Origin: Tetracentron sinense
Lineage: Eukaryota; Streptophyta; Magnoliopsida; Trochodendrales; Trochodendraceae
Direction: 5' to 3'
Assembly (NCBI GenBank): GCA_015143295.1
Contig: CM026554.1
Coordinates: 26,195,215 to 26,259,214, forward strand
DNA length: 64,000 nucleotides
Shown: piece after piece, positions 1-10,957 of the stretch
Numbering within the stretch: the stretch's first letter is position 1
How the letters are laid out: the number at the start of each line of letters is the position of its first letter
Notes under the pieces: model-generated
The model's database searches: none
What the model was told of the DNA's origin: nothing
Seen by the model: the letters and a program-made list of their open reading frames with translations, nothing else
Made by a program: the position numbers and the translations under genes

Positions 1-181
1 TACCGTCATTCTGGGTTTTTTTCCAGAAAATTATTTTCCCCCCTTGGGATCGATCTAGGCTGCTTCTAGGGGATCCCTCATGGGCTGAGGGTCCCCAAGA
101 GGATCAGGGGAGGTGTCATGCATGGGGTGGCCATGATGCCGGAGGTTTTTAACCCTCAAGAAAGTCCCCCATGCTGGAGGT
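1..181 (+). repeat. Fragment of a Tat-like LTR (left part of the 5' LTR)
   Basis: The first bases (TACCGTCATTC followed by a T-run) resemble the Tat LTR around 27285, and the CCC/GGG-rich text resembles the LTR body near 26870 and 38380. At about 182 the sequence switches to minus-strand RNase H coding. It is read as the left remnant of the Tat 5' LTR, which resumes at 6074. The match is short, so the assignment is tentative. Confidence 0.45.
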
Positions 182-443
182 TTATGGTCTATGAACACAT
201 CGAATTGTTCCCCATAAGTGTGTGACATGCCATCCAACTTACCATAACTGATGATTGCCTTCTTGTGCCGATGGCATCGTCCCTCACCTTTTCTTAGTGC
301 TTGCTCCCCTCATAATGGATACTGGACAAGAGTTTGGTAGCTTCCACAAAACATGGCAGCAAGATAGCATCGCTATATTTTCAATGCAAATACTACTGCG
401 GTAAGTTTTGAGTTGTGTGTAGGGTAGTTCTTTTCATGATCTT
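182..443 (-). pseudogene. RNase H remnant of the minus-strand gypsy element
   Basis: The minus strand near 187-235 reads YGEQFDVFIDHK, which matches the retroelement RNase H segment usually written YGxxFxVFTDHKSLKY. The match ends right after DHK, marking the truncation point of the element near 182. The stretch 240-443 is RNase H in a damaged frame, with an ALK-RHHLYG-like region recognisable but broken. The first RNase H aspartate lies in the adjoining ORF, within the YSDA segment near its C-terminus. There is no usable reading frame. Confidence 0.65.
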
Positions 444-1397
444 TCAATTATCTTGAAGCATAGGCAATAACCTTCCTGTTTGCATCAAAACAGACCCTAA
501 CCGGACGTGCAAAGCATCACTATAGACGACAAAACCGCCACTCCCGGATGGAGCTGTGAGAACGGGGGCCGTAGTGAGTCGCTTCTTCAACTCCTGGAAG
601 CTAACCTCGCATCTATCACTCCATACAAACTTAGCATTCTTCTGAGTCAAGTAGGTGAGCGGTGCCGGTAAACTGGAGAATCCTTTTACAAATCTCTGAT
701 AGTAGTCTATCAAGCCGAGGAAACTACATATCTCTGTGACAGTCTTGGGTCTCTCCCAGCTTATCACTGCCTCTATCTTTACCGGGTCTACTGAAGTACC
801 CTCAACGGACACCACATGCCCGAGAATTGTCACTTTCTCCAACCAGAATTCGCACTTGCTTAGCTTTGCATATAGTTGGTGCTCTCGAAGAGTTTCAAGA
901 ATGAGTCGAAGGAATCGCCCATGATCTTCCTGTGTCTGGGAATACACCAAGAGATCGTCAATGAACACCATGACACATTAATTGAGATAAGGCTTAAACA
1001 CCCGATTCATCAAGTCGATGAACGCTGCCGATGCATTGGTCAACCCAAAAGGTATGACAAGGAACTTGTAGTGCCCGTATCGAGTCCTGAAAGCCATCTT
1101 TGAAACATCTTCTGCCTTCATCTTTAACTGATGATACCCCGATCTAAGGTCAATCTTGGAGAAGAACCTCGCTCCCTTCAATTGGTCAAATAAGTCGTCT
1201 ATCCGCGGCAACGGATAACGGTTCTTCATAGTGACTTTATTCAACTGTCTGTAATCAATGCACATACGCATTGAGCCGTCTTTCTTCTTCACAAGCAACA
1301 CTGGGGTACCCCATGATGAGACACTCAGTCTAGTGAATCCCAGGCTTTGCAGTTCATCTAACTGTACCTTCAACTCCTTAAGTTCAATCAAGGCCAT
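444..1397 (-). pseudogene. Reverse transcriptase of the minus-strand gypsy element
   Basis: Two ORFs separated by one stop at about 972-977 form a Ty3/gypsy RT. The N-terminal part (978-1397) has [49 protein letters not shown] and FGLTNA. The C-terminal part (444-971) has the catalytic motif as [10 protein letters not shown], followed by CEFW, LGHVVS, the FLGLxxYYxRFV connection segment and the start of RNase H. The stop between the halves falls where a glutamine is normal, consistent with CAA to TAA. The protein would copy element RNA into cDNA. This copy is defective because of the stop and the missing integrase. Confidence 0.92.
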
Positions 1398-1441
1398 CCT
1401 ATAAGGAGCCCTAGAGATCGGAGCAACGCCGGGTGCAAGCT

Positions 1442-1885
1442 CTATCGTGAACTCAATCTCTTTAGAAAAACATCCAGGAACTCGCTCACAACTGGAATGG
1501 TTGAGGAGTTATGTACCTCTGGGTTCGCTAAGCTTAAAGCTGCGAAGCGGGCAATATCCCTTCCTTGTAGCCCTCGAAAGTGAAAAGGCTTTACTCCTTC
1601 CGGCCTGAAGTTCACCACATTTTCAAAGCATGCCACATGTCCATAGTAAGTCGATAGCCAATCCATCCCAAGAATGATATCGAAATCCAAGATGATAAGG
1701 TCGGCCAACAATTCATTATGTCCCACTTGTACTATACAATCCTTGTATATCTGGTCCTTGTCAATCGACTTGCCAAGCGGAGTCAAAATGGTCAACTCAC
1801 ATTCCAACGGACTAGACTTAGCTGAAAAGCTCTTCACAAAAGTAGGCAAAATGAAGGAATGAGTGGATCCTGTGTCGATCAACAC
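1442..1885 (-). pseudogene. Retroviral-type aspartic protease region
   Basis: A 147-residue ORF begins with LIDTGSTHSFI, the D-T-G active-site motif of retroelement aspartic proteases. It continues with the typical DLIILDFDIILGMDWLSTY segment (the ILGMDWL flap and C-terminal motif) and a linker into RT (FHFRG, and [11 protein letters not shown] near its end). It would cleave the Gag-Pol precursor. The frame is broken before RT by a shift near 1400-1440. It lies between the zinc knuckle and RT, the usual gypsy order. Confidence 0.88.
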
Positions 1886-2175
1886 TTGAGCTAGACATTC
1901 ATTTGCTAGAAACGCACCTGTATAATTAAATAACTAAACTCAATAGATTTCAAGCAATAACACGCATTATACATAGGCAACTTATTGTATAGCTAAACAA
2001 CATATAACATGATAATTAGCATTCACTACTTAAAAACTTAGTATCCCTGCGTACCTTGCATGACATCATCGAATGCACGTTCGTCTCTTTTTAATAGGAC
2101 AAAAACTCAGCATTGAGTAGCTTGGTGAGGTGGCTGAGTTGACTGTGAAGGCCTTGATGCCGGTGAAGAGCTCTG

Positions 2176-3179
2176 CTAAGATGATTGCCTAACCAGGGGC
2201 CTGCTCCCTTGAGACTGAGCAGGCATCTGATGGTGGTGACAATCTCGAATCATATGGCCTTGGTCACCACAATGAAAGCATCCACCTGAGATCTTCCGGT
2301 AATCTCCAGCCAAGTGCCTCCTACCACAATACGTACAAGGCTCATAAGAGTAGGTAAAAGGTGTGTATCCCATGGCTTGAGTTAGTGCAGGGCGAGAAGC
2401 CTGTGTAGTAGCTGGGCGCAAAGCCGAAGGAATAAAAGGGCAAGTAGACTAAGGTGTAGAGTACAACCTTTGTGGCTATGCTGGCCCTAAAGGCTGATAT
2501 GACATAATCCTAGCTCTCTTCTCTACTGAGCCACTAGACTGGCCCTTCTCTATTCCCTTCTCTTGAAGAATTCCTCAGAATTCGACTCTACCAAAAGTAT
2601 TTTATCCATAACTTCTTAGTATGTCTCATGCCTGAACATTAAGACTCGATTCTTGAGGTAGCCCTTCAATCCCCTTTCAAACTTTCGGGCCTTCATAGCC
2701 TCGGTAGCCATCATGTGAGGAGAAAATCTAGATAGCTCCGAGAATTTGGCTTCATAAGTGGCCACTGACATATTACCTTGCTCCAAGGTGATGAATTTAA
2801 CATCCTTTTTCTCTTTTATTCCAATCGGGAAGTACTTCTTGTAGAAAACGTCCAAGAATTCTCCCCACGTCCAATCTTGACCCGATCGGGTCAAATCCCG
2901 GATCCTTGCCGCTAACCGCCACCAATGGTCAGCCTCACCTTCTAGCATGAAGGCAACCCAGGTGACCCTCTCTGCCTCTGTAGGCAACAAGATTGAAAAG
3001 ATCTTCTCAAGTTGCCAGATCCATGCTTCGGTGACTAACGGGTCGATACTCCCACAAAAGACTAGAGGCCTCATCCTCCAGAAAGTTTCTATCCCTACTT
3101 GTGCTCTATTTGGAGGAGCAACTATGAGAGCGGCACCTGGAGGAGGAGCAGCAAGTTGCCTTGCTGCTAGGATAGCCAA
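2176..3179 (-). pseudogene. Gag with CCHC zinc knuckle, minus-strand gypsy element
   Basis: The ORF 2616-3179 holds the retrotransposon Gag domain: FCGSIDPLVTEAWIWQLEKI, VTWVAFMLEGEADHWW, FLDVFYKKYFP, TLEQGNMSVATYEAKFSELS and ERGLKGYLKN. The ORF 2176-2421 holds the nucleic-acid-binding part. It has a first cysteine pair CTYCGRRH and a clear CCHC knuckle, CFHCGDQGHMIRDC. The two parts are out of frame with each other (2422-2615), so the gene is broken. Gag would form the virus-like particle and bind element RNA. Confidence 0.9.
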
Positions 3180-3601
3180 AGTCTCAGCTATATATACAAA
3201 GGCTTGAGTGAAGTCGGGTTGTTCATCACCCGAGGGAGCATCACTTCCATTACCCTTTGTATTGTATCAACGAACTCGAGCACCGCGTCTCATGATTCAA
3301 TCCTGAGAACGACAGTGCAATGTGAGTCTAACTTGGATACACGTAACCATTCACAATTCACTCAATCACAGAGTATATAACAACACGCCAAGGTATGCAT
3401 AACAACATGATAGGCATACAATTCATGTTTCTAGCGTATGACACTAAGTTCGGTTGGGTTACAACCGGTTATGGACTAAGACTAAGGATTAGTCTACACT
3501 TGGAATACAACTCTTCGAAATGACCCTATTGCCTTGTTCAATCACGGTATCAGTTCTAAATGACCCTAGGGACTCTAATGCCTAAGCTCTGATACCACTT
3601 A
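3180..3601 (-). promoter_or_regulatory. Untranslated leader with primer-binding site, minus-strand gypsy element
   Basis: On the minus strand, 3597 to 3586 reads TGGTATCAGAGC, the common plant primer-binding site complementary to the 3' end of initiator tRNA-Met. It is separated from the LTR terminus by only four bases (TAAG). The rest, down to the gag ORF at 3179, is leader with no other recognisable feature. The site fixes both the orientation of the element and the inner edge of its 5' LTR. Confidence 0.9.
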
Positions 3602-3817
3602 TGTCGCACCCCAAAATACCCCCTACGAGTTAAGGGGTACATTAGGCATAACTATACTTAACCCGTCAAACCATACTGTAATGAACAAGGTGAAACATAC
3701 CATAATGGAACATGAATCAGAGAGTGGAAGCTCATAATAGTATGGAAGCGTGAACCAACTTTTTCTTTTTCTATAAAACTCCAGTATTCCAAGTTTATAC
3801 AAAACATATCAAGTACA

Positions 3818-3833
3818 GGTGGACATGCCCACC
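3818..3833 (-). other. Conserved LTR hairpin downstream of the small ORF (copy A)
   Basis: The stem is GGTGG/CCACC with loop GCATGT in LTR sense, about 50 bases after the small ORF's stop. The same hairpin occurs in all five Del-like LTRs. In the 10734-12987 copy one stem pair changes on both sides. Confidence 0.6.
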
Positions 3834-3881
3834 ATCAAAATACACAACATAAAAGTCTCTCTCTCTCTATCTCCAGAACCC

Positions 3882-4022
3882 CTACTTACAGTAGTCTAGA
3901 TATGGCCACACATCTAGATCTCGATCCTCTTGAGGCTGAAGTGGAATAGGCGTCGCCTCCTCGACGTATTCTTCCTCAACCCAAGGCTCAAGGTCGAAGA
4001 AACCCACCGGACATGCCGACAT
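3882..4022 (-). CDS. LTR-encoded small conserved ORF, 46 codons (copy A)
   Basis: This ORF begins ATGTCGGCA on the minus strand and is intact to its stop. I do not recognise the product. It is acidic, with no signal peptide or membrane segment visible. Two blocks are conserved with the other Del-like LTRs: WVEEEYVEE (residues 14-22) and DLDVWPYLDYC (residues 35-45). Against the copy at 29948-30088 these 20 codons differ at 11 nucleotides, all silent, which is the pattern expected of selection on a protein. The ATG is chosen because ATGTCGGCA is shared by four of the five copies and lies just after a conserved hairpin. It would sit in the transcribed leader, upstream of gag. Confidence 0.6.
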   Translation of the reverse strand: MSACPVGFFDLEPWVEEEYVEEATPIPLQPQEDRDLDVWPYLDYCK

Positions 4023-4032
4023 GAAATGTACG

Positions 4033-4053
4033 GCTGAGTATGAAATACTCAGC
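4033..4053 (-). other. Conserved hairpin just upstream of the small ORF (copy A)
   Basis: GCTGAGTAT-GAA-ATACTCAGC is a perfect 9-bp inverted repeat with a 3-base loop. It lies 10 bases upstream of the ATG of the small ORF. The same hairpin is present at this place in all five Del-like LTRs, sometimes with a T-G wobble. Confidence 0.65.
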
Positions 4054-4429
4054 GAGTACAAGCTACTAACTAACAATAGTAATAACGAGCTACGATAGCA
4101 ATAATTAAATACAATTCATAGCCACAATATTAAAGCAATACCACATTAAGAATTAAATCAATGCAACAATCATGACATGCATGGAATAATGCAAAAACTC
4201 TGATAAAACTCAAATTTGAAATTCATGGCTTTTTCTTGGAAAATAGCTTTTCGTGGTTTTCAAAACTTGCTTGTCATGTTAAAACTTGTTCTTGTCCCGT
4301 AGGAATCACATGTGTCTTGTCTTGTTCTTGTTAGAATCACATGTCATGCTTGTCATGTCATGTCATGTCATGTCTTGACTTGCCTTGCAATGTTTACTTG
4401 TGAGCCACATGTTATTGCCCCTTATAGTG

Positions 4430-4740
4430 ACTTGTGAGTCGGATACGTAAGTATCCTTCGGCGAAACATGAATAGAAAACAACTTGTGAGCCGGATACGT
4501 AAGTATCCTTCAGCGAAATAGAAAAGGGGTACACCAACATCCTTGACCAGCCCTTTGTTCGGCTTTATCAACTTGTTTTCTTGTGAGCCAGGTATGACAT
4601 ATTTGATGATATGCCCTACCCTTGACTGGCCCGATGTCCGGCTTTATCGTGCTTGTTTAATTGTGAGCCAGGTATGACATCCAGGGGATATGCCCTACCC
4701 TTAACCAACCCGATGTCTGGCTTTATCATTCGTTCTGTAA
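4430..4740 (-). repeat. Short tandem repeats in LTR copy A
   Basis: Two types of unit are visible. One is about 60 bp, containing GGATACGTAAGTATCCTTC (twice, about 4440-4520). The other is about 85-90 bp, containing GAGCCAGGTATGACAT and CCCGATGTCCGGCTTTATC (twice, about 4580-4735). Each unit carries a TTGTGAGCC-like motif. Related repeats in opposite orientation occur at 33290-33620. Confidence 0.75.
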
Positions 4741-5600
4741 ATCAAGGGTCTTGCTCTTATTTGATTTCTCACATATATATACTTTAGAAAACCTCGGTTA
4801 ATGCATGTATGTGTGTGTGTGGGTAGCAATTTGTAGTAATCATGATGATATGCACAACTCAAGGGATGATGTGTAGCATTCAAATCCTTAATATGATCAT
4901 GAGTGGGGAAATTAGACATTCATATAGAGCATTGGATCAATTTATCATTTTTGGGAAAACTACATAAATCCTACTTTCATATCCTTTATTAAATCCATTT
5001 AATTCTCATTTAGACATTTTATCGAACACTTGGCGTGCAACATTACATAGTCTTATTTCTCTTTTTTATTATACATTTCATCAAACACTACATGTGTGTT
5101 CATTATTTGTACAATTTCTTTCCACCATTTTCCATCACCCAACATCCATCACACAACATGGCATCCAATCGCCTCAACCATTCACATCCCACACATCCAT
5201 ATTCATTCCATTTATCTTGTTTATTTTAAGGGTAATTAGTATAACTGAAAGGAAAGGGAAGGTATAAGGTTAAAATCATCACTCTCAAAAGAAATCCTAC
5301 GTTATTACTAAGCTAGTTAGGAGGGTGTACTAACTTTGATGATTAACTCTTAACTTTAGAGAAAACCCTTTATTTGAAACCCAAGCTTGATGGAGAATGC
5401 AACCTTGAGGAGGTGGGTCTTGCTTGAGTGAGGAAGATCCAACCTTGATTGAGCCTCCCTTGAAATATAACCCAAACCCTTCTTGCAAAAATCCCCAAAT
5501 CTCTAGTCTCTTCTCAATCCCTCTTAAGTTTAGGAACCCCCAAATGAGAATCCCCTTATAAGACAAAGGTTTAAAACCCTTAATTTTGGACTCAACTACC

Positions 5601-5864
5601 GTGTGCGATCGATCGCACACCAACTGCGATCGATTGCAGATCCAGCACGATCGATCACACCTGAGGGCGATCTATCGCACATGAACCCGAATACTTTTGG
5701 TCTGATTTCTCCCTGTATGCGATCGATCGCACACCCTTACGATCAATCGCAGATCCCTGTGATCTGTCGCACATGAAGGCCATCTATCTCACTTGGTCCA
5801 GAATGTTTTTGACCAATTCGACCTGCATACGATCGATCGCACCATACCTGTGATCAATCGCACT
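5601..5864 (-). promoter_or_regulatory. Phased CGATCGATCG palindrome array in LTR copy A
   Basis: About ten sites match GCGATCGATCGC or one- to three-base variants. Their centres lie near 5610, 5631, 5652, 5674, 5724, 5744, 5766, 5786, 5835 and 5857, so neighbours are 20-22 bp apart within groups and groups are about 50 bp apart. The site at 5601-5620 is a perfect 20-bp palindrome. The array ends about 40 bp before the TATA-like CTTATAAG (5555-5562). An upstream promoter element bound by a dimeric protein is plausible but not shown. Confidence 0.7.
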
Positions 5865-6073
5865 CCCCATTTTTTGGTTTCTTCCACCTGTAGACCCCTA
5901 GGGCTGTTTCTAGCCTCATTTCCATCATTCATAGGGCACGAAACTCCCTTTTACACGCTGCACCTGGGTTGTTAACATCCATTTTATTAGAAAATACCAA
6001 ATCCAAATACATAGAAAGACATTTGGCCATAAAAAACTATTCATTAGCCACAAAAAAGTCCCGGTGTGCTACA

Positions 6074-6342
6074 GTTTCTACCGCCCTTCCTGATTTAGCC
6101 TAATATGGGAATGACGGTAAAAACTCTACTGCCATTACCTGTTTTATGCTAAATCAGACCCAACCCTTATGCAATTAGTTTGCAACACTGTTCATCTTTC
6201 CAAAACTGGAAATAGGTGATAAATTTTCTACAGCCATTCCTGAAATTTTTAAATTTTTGACAGTGGGCCCCACACCAACGAGTTTCTAGGATATATGGGC
6301 CCCTGTTTTGACCCTTGTGAGAGTGAAATCCCGTGCTTACAG
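6074..6342 (+). repeat. 3' end of the Tat 5' LTR
   Basis: This resumes Tat LTR sequence after the inserted minus-strand element. It holds inverted repeats of the GCGGTA...TACCGC type (about 6090-6150) and ends GTGAAATCCCGTGCTTACA, almost the same as the 3' LTR end at 30576 and the solo LTR end at 40517. The primer site follows after four bases. Confidence 0.75.
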
Positions 6343-7209
6343 TTCTGGCGACTCCAATAGGGAATCTTCTAACCAAGGTTCAACCCGAAACCTAGGTCTA
6401 AGCCAATCAAAATCAACTTGTTCAATGTCTAAGTATTTAACCTAATACTAATCATTTTATCTCGTCGGTTTAATTGTGTACTATGTATATCATACATATC
6501 ATAGTAGTATAATGACCAATTAAACCCAGTAGTTAGGCTTATTATGCTTACGACTGGTGGATGATCATCCTTACTGTCAGAAGCTTAAAAGTCTTAGAGG
6601 TCCGTAGAATTACTCCTGATGGGTGATTAGCCTCAGGGAAGGATTTTGAACGCTCCCGTTTACACCAATCGTCCATTTTCAGGTATGTTCTATACCGGGG
6701 AGTCGAATATACGGTGTTAAGTGATCCCCCAATCCTGTTAGGAACACACTTGCATCAAAGCTGCATTCATACATGTAGACTAGGATCTGGTATAGTCTAC
6801 AAACAGCCCATCTGGGGAGGGTTACTCTGAACCCTAACCTGCTTGCACCCTACACCTGTCCCCAATCATGATTGACTATCTGGGAATACTCCACCCTGAT
6901 AAGCACCTACTCAGGAGCATGTAGTGAGCCAAACTTGTGCTTATAATAAACTACATCCGACCTTGCATCTCGACATAGCATATGGGGTTCAAATCCAGGC
7001 AGAAGAGTCTTCACAAGACCTATCCCCAACCTTGACACGATAAGCCCCCGGTTTCCAAAAACCCGGGTAAAGCATGTCTGCCCTATCGGATCGTATTTGC
7101 CTTGTCACACCCAATCAAAAAATAAGAAAAAATATACAATCATCATCATTTTGCATGTTCATCTGCATACACAGTACACTCACATCGAGTCTATCTCTTG
7201 TCCAGGTAG
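6343..7209 (+). promoter_or_regulatory. Tat leader with primer-binding site
   Basis: TGGCGACTCC at 6347-6356, four bases after the LTR end, is the expected position and form of a primer-binding site (TGG pairs with the tRNA CCA end). I have not assigned the tRNA. The rest of the leader, to the first ORF near 7210, shows no recognisable gene. Confidence 0.65.
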
Positions 7210-7959
7210 ATGGAAGGTCCTTCATGGATTGTCCGATCAATTGGTCAATTGTCACAGCCTGTGCATTTGACATCTCAGGCGGCATGTGATAACAACCTCC
7301 ACAAAGTAATTGAGGCCGTCACTCCGAGCCAACGTCTCGCTTGGGCTCAGCACTACAAAATTGGGTCCATCTTAGACCTATCCATGATTAAACTGGACTC
7401 ACGCCTCATGAACGCTGCTATCCAGTGTTGGAACCTATCACATATGGTGTTCCGTTTTGGTAAGAATGAACTGTGTCCAACACTTGAAGAGATTCAGCGC
7501 ATTCTGGGTTTAAACATGGACGGCAAAGCCATAGTACCGCTCTACAAGACAACATATCAGGCAGACCTCTCAAGGTTCTTGCATATTAAGCCTGCCTACT
7601 TGCAGCACAGCCCTAACGGCTCTTTTGATTGGATACCCATAGAGTATCTTGAAAAGCAGTACAAGTGCAAGTGGGACCCTGACTCCATCACAACTGAACT
7701 CCCCGGTCTATGCCCTTACACTGATAGCCATGATTCAATTGGTGTTTTCAAAGTGTCGCTCCCTCGTCGAGTCAGTTCTGTTAGGGATCATCGAAGACAT
7801 GTGCAGCTCCAGATCAGTTGTACTCGTCATTCTAGCAGAGCTTCTCAGGGCTCTCAACCTAGCAGCAGACCGCAGAAAGGGCATCTTCCATGCCAGTGCA
7901 CCACTCTTACATCTATAGTTAGTAGGACACTTGCCTACAATCATATCAGTACAGGTTGA
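7210..7959 (+). pseudogene. Tat ORF1, plant-mobile-domain-like protein upstream of gag
   Basis: The ORF contains RLAWAQHYKIGSILDLSM, then LMNAAIQCWNLSHMVFRFG and CPTLEEIQRILGL. The pattern of a tryptophan-containing helix, CWDPxxxxFxFG, and a PTLEE motif is that of the aminotransferase-like plant mobile domain and DUF7745-type sequences. These are known in host proteins and as an extra ORF in Tat/Ogre elements. It lies between the leader and gag, as in that lineage. The end of the ORF (after about residue 180) is out of frame. Its function in the element is unknown. The family is recognised from motif style only. Confidence 0.65.
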
Positions 7960-9162
7960 CCTCCGCGAAGCCTATAGTTTACCCCGAAAGATTTCTCAGA
8001 ATCAGGACCCAATAGCGACTAACGACGTCAGAACGCTCTATCAGCTTCTCCAAACCCTATCAGAGGAGGAAATCATAATGAATTGCGAGTAGCTTGTCCT
8101 AAAGAAGCTACCTCGTGTCGTCATAACCGGAAGGCGATGAAAGATTCTCACTGGTCTAACAAGCTCTGCAGTTTATGCATCAATCCGAGTCCTTCGCCAG
8201 TTTGGATTCCCTCAGCATATCCCCATGATAGACCGGCAGGTGGGTCACCTTCATAGTGCACTCTGACAGCCTCACTCGACGCTTCTATTCAGCTTAGCGA
8301 AGCTCCAGATGAGACCAACAGCCTGACTTTGTGGTTACATCAGGGCCACCGACTGATTCAGCATACCAACTACGGGTGGAAAATCCTAACATTCTATCCG
8401 GTATACCCGCACCAAGGGAACTGTCCACACCAGTCTCAGCTCCATCTTATGGAACCATACCTCTAGCTGATATGGTGGTTCCCTAGAGAGACATCTTTCG
8501 GGAGAGACAACTCCAGATCCAATAGGAGGACAGAAGGCTACAGAAAACCCAGCATACATTCAGGCAACAAGAAGCAGAGCGAAACAATGACCTTCAAGCC
8601 ATGCAGGGGCAGGTCGAATAACTTGAGCAGACAGTCCAAGCTCTCCAGAAAAGACGCAGAGGTAACGCCAGAGAAACTGCCGTTATCAGGGCCCAGCTGA
8701 ACATCTACCAAGAACAGCTTGATAGTGCAAAGGTTGAGATGACCTCCCAGATCTGACAGTTCAAATCCCGCATGTTCAATGCTACAAAGGCAATTGAAAA
8801 CATGGAGGTCGAGGTCACATCCCTCCAGCAACAAATCATGGACCTTAACGGTGTGCCCCGATCACTCGACTTCGCAATCCCTGACGGACCTATCTAGTAT
8901 CGAGTCTTTTTCTTTTATTGAGTCACACAATCTTATACTCACTTTACATGCATCAATGAAAAATCCTATTCTAGCATCTTCTTCCTGGCATCATGCATAT
9001 TCATGTTTAGCCATTACATCCTTTTCATTTTGCATAAGCTGACTTATGACTCGATCTATGATTACAATTCTCACAGAAGCAGCTGCCATAGACGCAGTCC
9101 TAACAGAAGTGACTGTCACGGAAGAAGTGTACAGTACAGCCTCCACTGACAGCTAATCAGAA
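7960..9162 (+). pseudogene. Degenerate C-terminal part of Tat ORF1, coiled-coil rich
   Basis: No long ORF remains, but pieces of the plus strand between about 8500 and 8880 translate to QxxxL-type heptads: QQEAERNNDLQAMQGQVE, LEQTVQALQKRRRG and MEVEVTSLQQQIMDLNG. These suggest a coiled coil following the mobile-domain-like part. Stops interrupt it repeatedly. From about 8900 to 9162 I see no recognisable coding. Confidence 0.5.
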
Positions 9163-10728
9163 TTGATGGCAAAACCATCCGATCAGCATCAACGAACAAG
9201 TGAGATTTTGCAATCTAACAAGAGATATATCATAGTTATGCAAGCAAAGTTGGACAGTGTCCTGGAATCCCTGAAGATTCTTATTGTTGCCCGAACTGAA
9301 GAACCCTCCATCCGAATCCCTACCAAAGAAACCCCTGAGCAACCTCTACTAGAGCCACATCAACCCATCCCTATCATCATTCCAAACCCTAGACCTGCAA
9401 TAGGCAGAGGAGAAAAATATGATCAGTATAATGAGAAGCCCAAGGCCTCACATGTCAATCAAGACCGGTCGTCATCCTTAGACCCTACTCCATCCCACAG
9501 GGACCAGCACAATGAAATCAAACAAATGAAAGAGGAGATGAGACGGATAAAGGGAGCACCTGTCAGCCCCTGTCTCTCATTGGAAGACTTGACTTTCTCA
9601 TCCGGGGATGCAATACCCCCAGGGTTTAAGGTGCCAGACTTTGACAAGTATGACGACACAAGCTGCTCGAAGCAACATTTACAGTTGTATCTGGGGGACA
9701 CGCTCTAGCACAACAAAAACTAGCCTCTGCTCATCCAGTACTTTCAGAAAAGTTTGAAGGGGGCAGCCCTTACCTGGTGGATGTCAGTTAACAAACAGTG
9801 AATCAAGACCTGGTAGGATATCATAGACAGCTTTGTAGAGCAGTATTCCTTCAACAAAGAGCTTCGACCTCAGAGAAGCCAGCTCAAACAGATGAGCTAG
9901 CGCAACAACGAATCCTTCCTGGAGTACGCTACCCGTTGGAGGGAAATAACAGCTAAAATATCTACCCTGATCCCCAAGGACGCGTTGGCAAACATATTCA
10001 TGAACACTCTGAAGCAGCCCTACTCCACTCTGATAATAACATTACTAGTCGTGGATTTTGGCACCATTGTCAAAACCAGTGCCCGCATCGAGACAGCCAT
10101 CCAGAGCGGTGTCATCCACTCCAGCCTAGGGCTTGCTCCTCCCAAAACAGTAGCTCCTGTAAGTAGAAACAGTGGTCCCAGGGACCACAGAAGAAAAGAA
10201 GATGTTTAGATGATATCTTCAGTAGCACCTATCAGATTGCCAGCGCCAGCTGCTCAGCAAGCCCCTGGAAACACTCGACCAGATAGACAAAACCAGGGGC
10301 AAAATCATTCCCCCTGAAACTTTACCCCTCTTCCCTATTCTCGCAGTCACTTGTTGAACTTTTTGACCTAATCAGGGTCTTCTCGAATTGAGAGGCCCTA
10401 CCCCTCTCTTACCTACAGATAAACAAAAAAAAAATTACCATGTCGATTATCACTGTGCCTTTCATCAAGGCCCAGGTCTTGCTATAGACTATTGCATTGA
10501 CCTGAAGTGCGATATCTAGGATCTTCTGGATAAGGGTAGGGTTGAACTAGCCCCTGACAATATCAGTATCAATCAAGCACCACTACCCCCACACAACAAC
10601 CAAGTCAGCTTTATTGGGTGGGAAGAGCCCGGGGCAGAGCAGCCAAAACCCAATGCACCCGCAGTTGCTGACAACATTATCAAGCCTTCTTACCAACCTC
10701 CAGTCATAATCCTTTTTCCCTAATCAAA
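9163..10728 (+). pseudogene. Tat gag with retrotransposon Gag domain and zinc-binding tail
   Basis: The first ORF (9163-9708) is the N-terminal part, ending PPGFKVPDFDKYDDT, the usual start of the Gag domain. The domain continues across a TAG stop: YFQKSLKGAALTWWMS, IDSFVEQYSFNKEL, LEYATRWREITAKI and ALANIFMNTL (9720-10210). Further on, about 10430-10560 reads YHCAFHQGPGLAIDYC-DLK, a zinc-binding motif typical of Tat Gag, then IQDLLDKG-like text with a stop. The coding sequence is cut at 10733 by the solo LTR. It would package the element's RNA. Confidence 0.85.
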
Positions 10729-10957
10729 CATACTGTAGAGCCCCGAACTTTTGACATTTATGCATGACACTTTCGTAGCTATTTTTCCTTTAAAGTAGTG
10801 CAATTAATAAATAAGGAAGAAATTGGAAATTCTGAAACTTCAGAAATGTTCTTTTTCGAAGTACGAACCCAACGCAAGTTGAATCATCGAAATCCGACGA
10901 GCGAGTCAAAAGTTATGGCCGAAACAAGGAGGAAAAATATGGAATTTTGCTGCAAGT

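Larger units (their letters stand above)
182..6073 (-). mobile_element. Truncated Del/Tekay-like Ty3/gypsy element, minus strand
   Basis: Reading the minus strand from right to left there is a 5' LTR (3602-6073), a primer-binding site for initiator tRNA-Met (3586-3597), gag with a CCHC zinc knuckle, an aspartic protease, reverse transcriptase and the start of RNase H. Integrase and the 3' LTR are absent: coding sequence stops inside RNase H near 182 and abuts Tat LTR-like sequence, so the element has lost its 3' half. The right end (TGCTACA at 6067-6073) is followed by resumed Tat LTR. Frames are broken by stops and frameshifts, so the copy is inactive. The assignment to Del/Tekay chromoviruses rests on protein style and the long LTR, not on a tree. 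Confidence 0.85.
3602..6073 (-). repeat. 5' LTR of the minus-strand Del-like element (LTR copy A)
   Basis: On the plus strand the LTR runs from TGTCGCACCCC at 3602 to GTGTGCTACA at 6073, giving TG...CA ends and about 2.47 kb. It carries the modules shared by all five Del-like LTRs here. In the LTR's own direction these are the palindrome array (5864-5601), a CTTATAAG TATA-like box (5555-5562), tandem repeats (about 4740-4430), a hairpin (4053-4033), a small ORF (4022-3882) and a second hairpin (3833-3818). Its tandem repeats and GCGATCGATCGC palindromes place it in the same subfamily as the LTR at 31983-34359. Confidence 0.9.

Noticed and set aside
5601-5864. Regularly spaced repeats considered as a CRISPR array
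   Set aside because: The spacing is about 21 bp with repeats of 14 bp that are palindromic and variable. The setting is a plant LTR and there are no cas genes.
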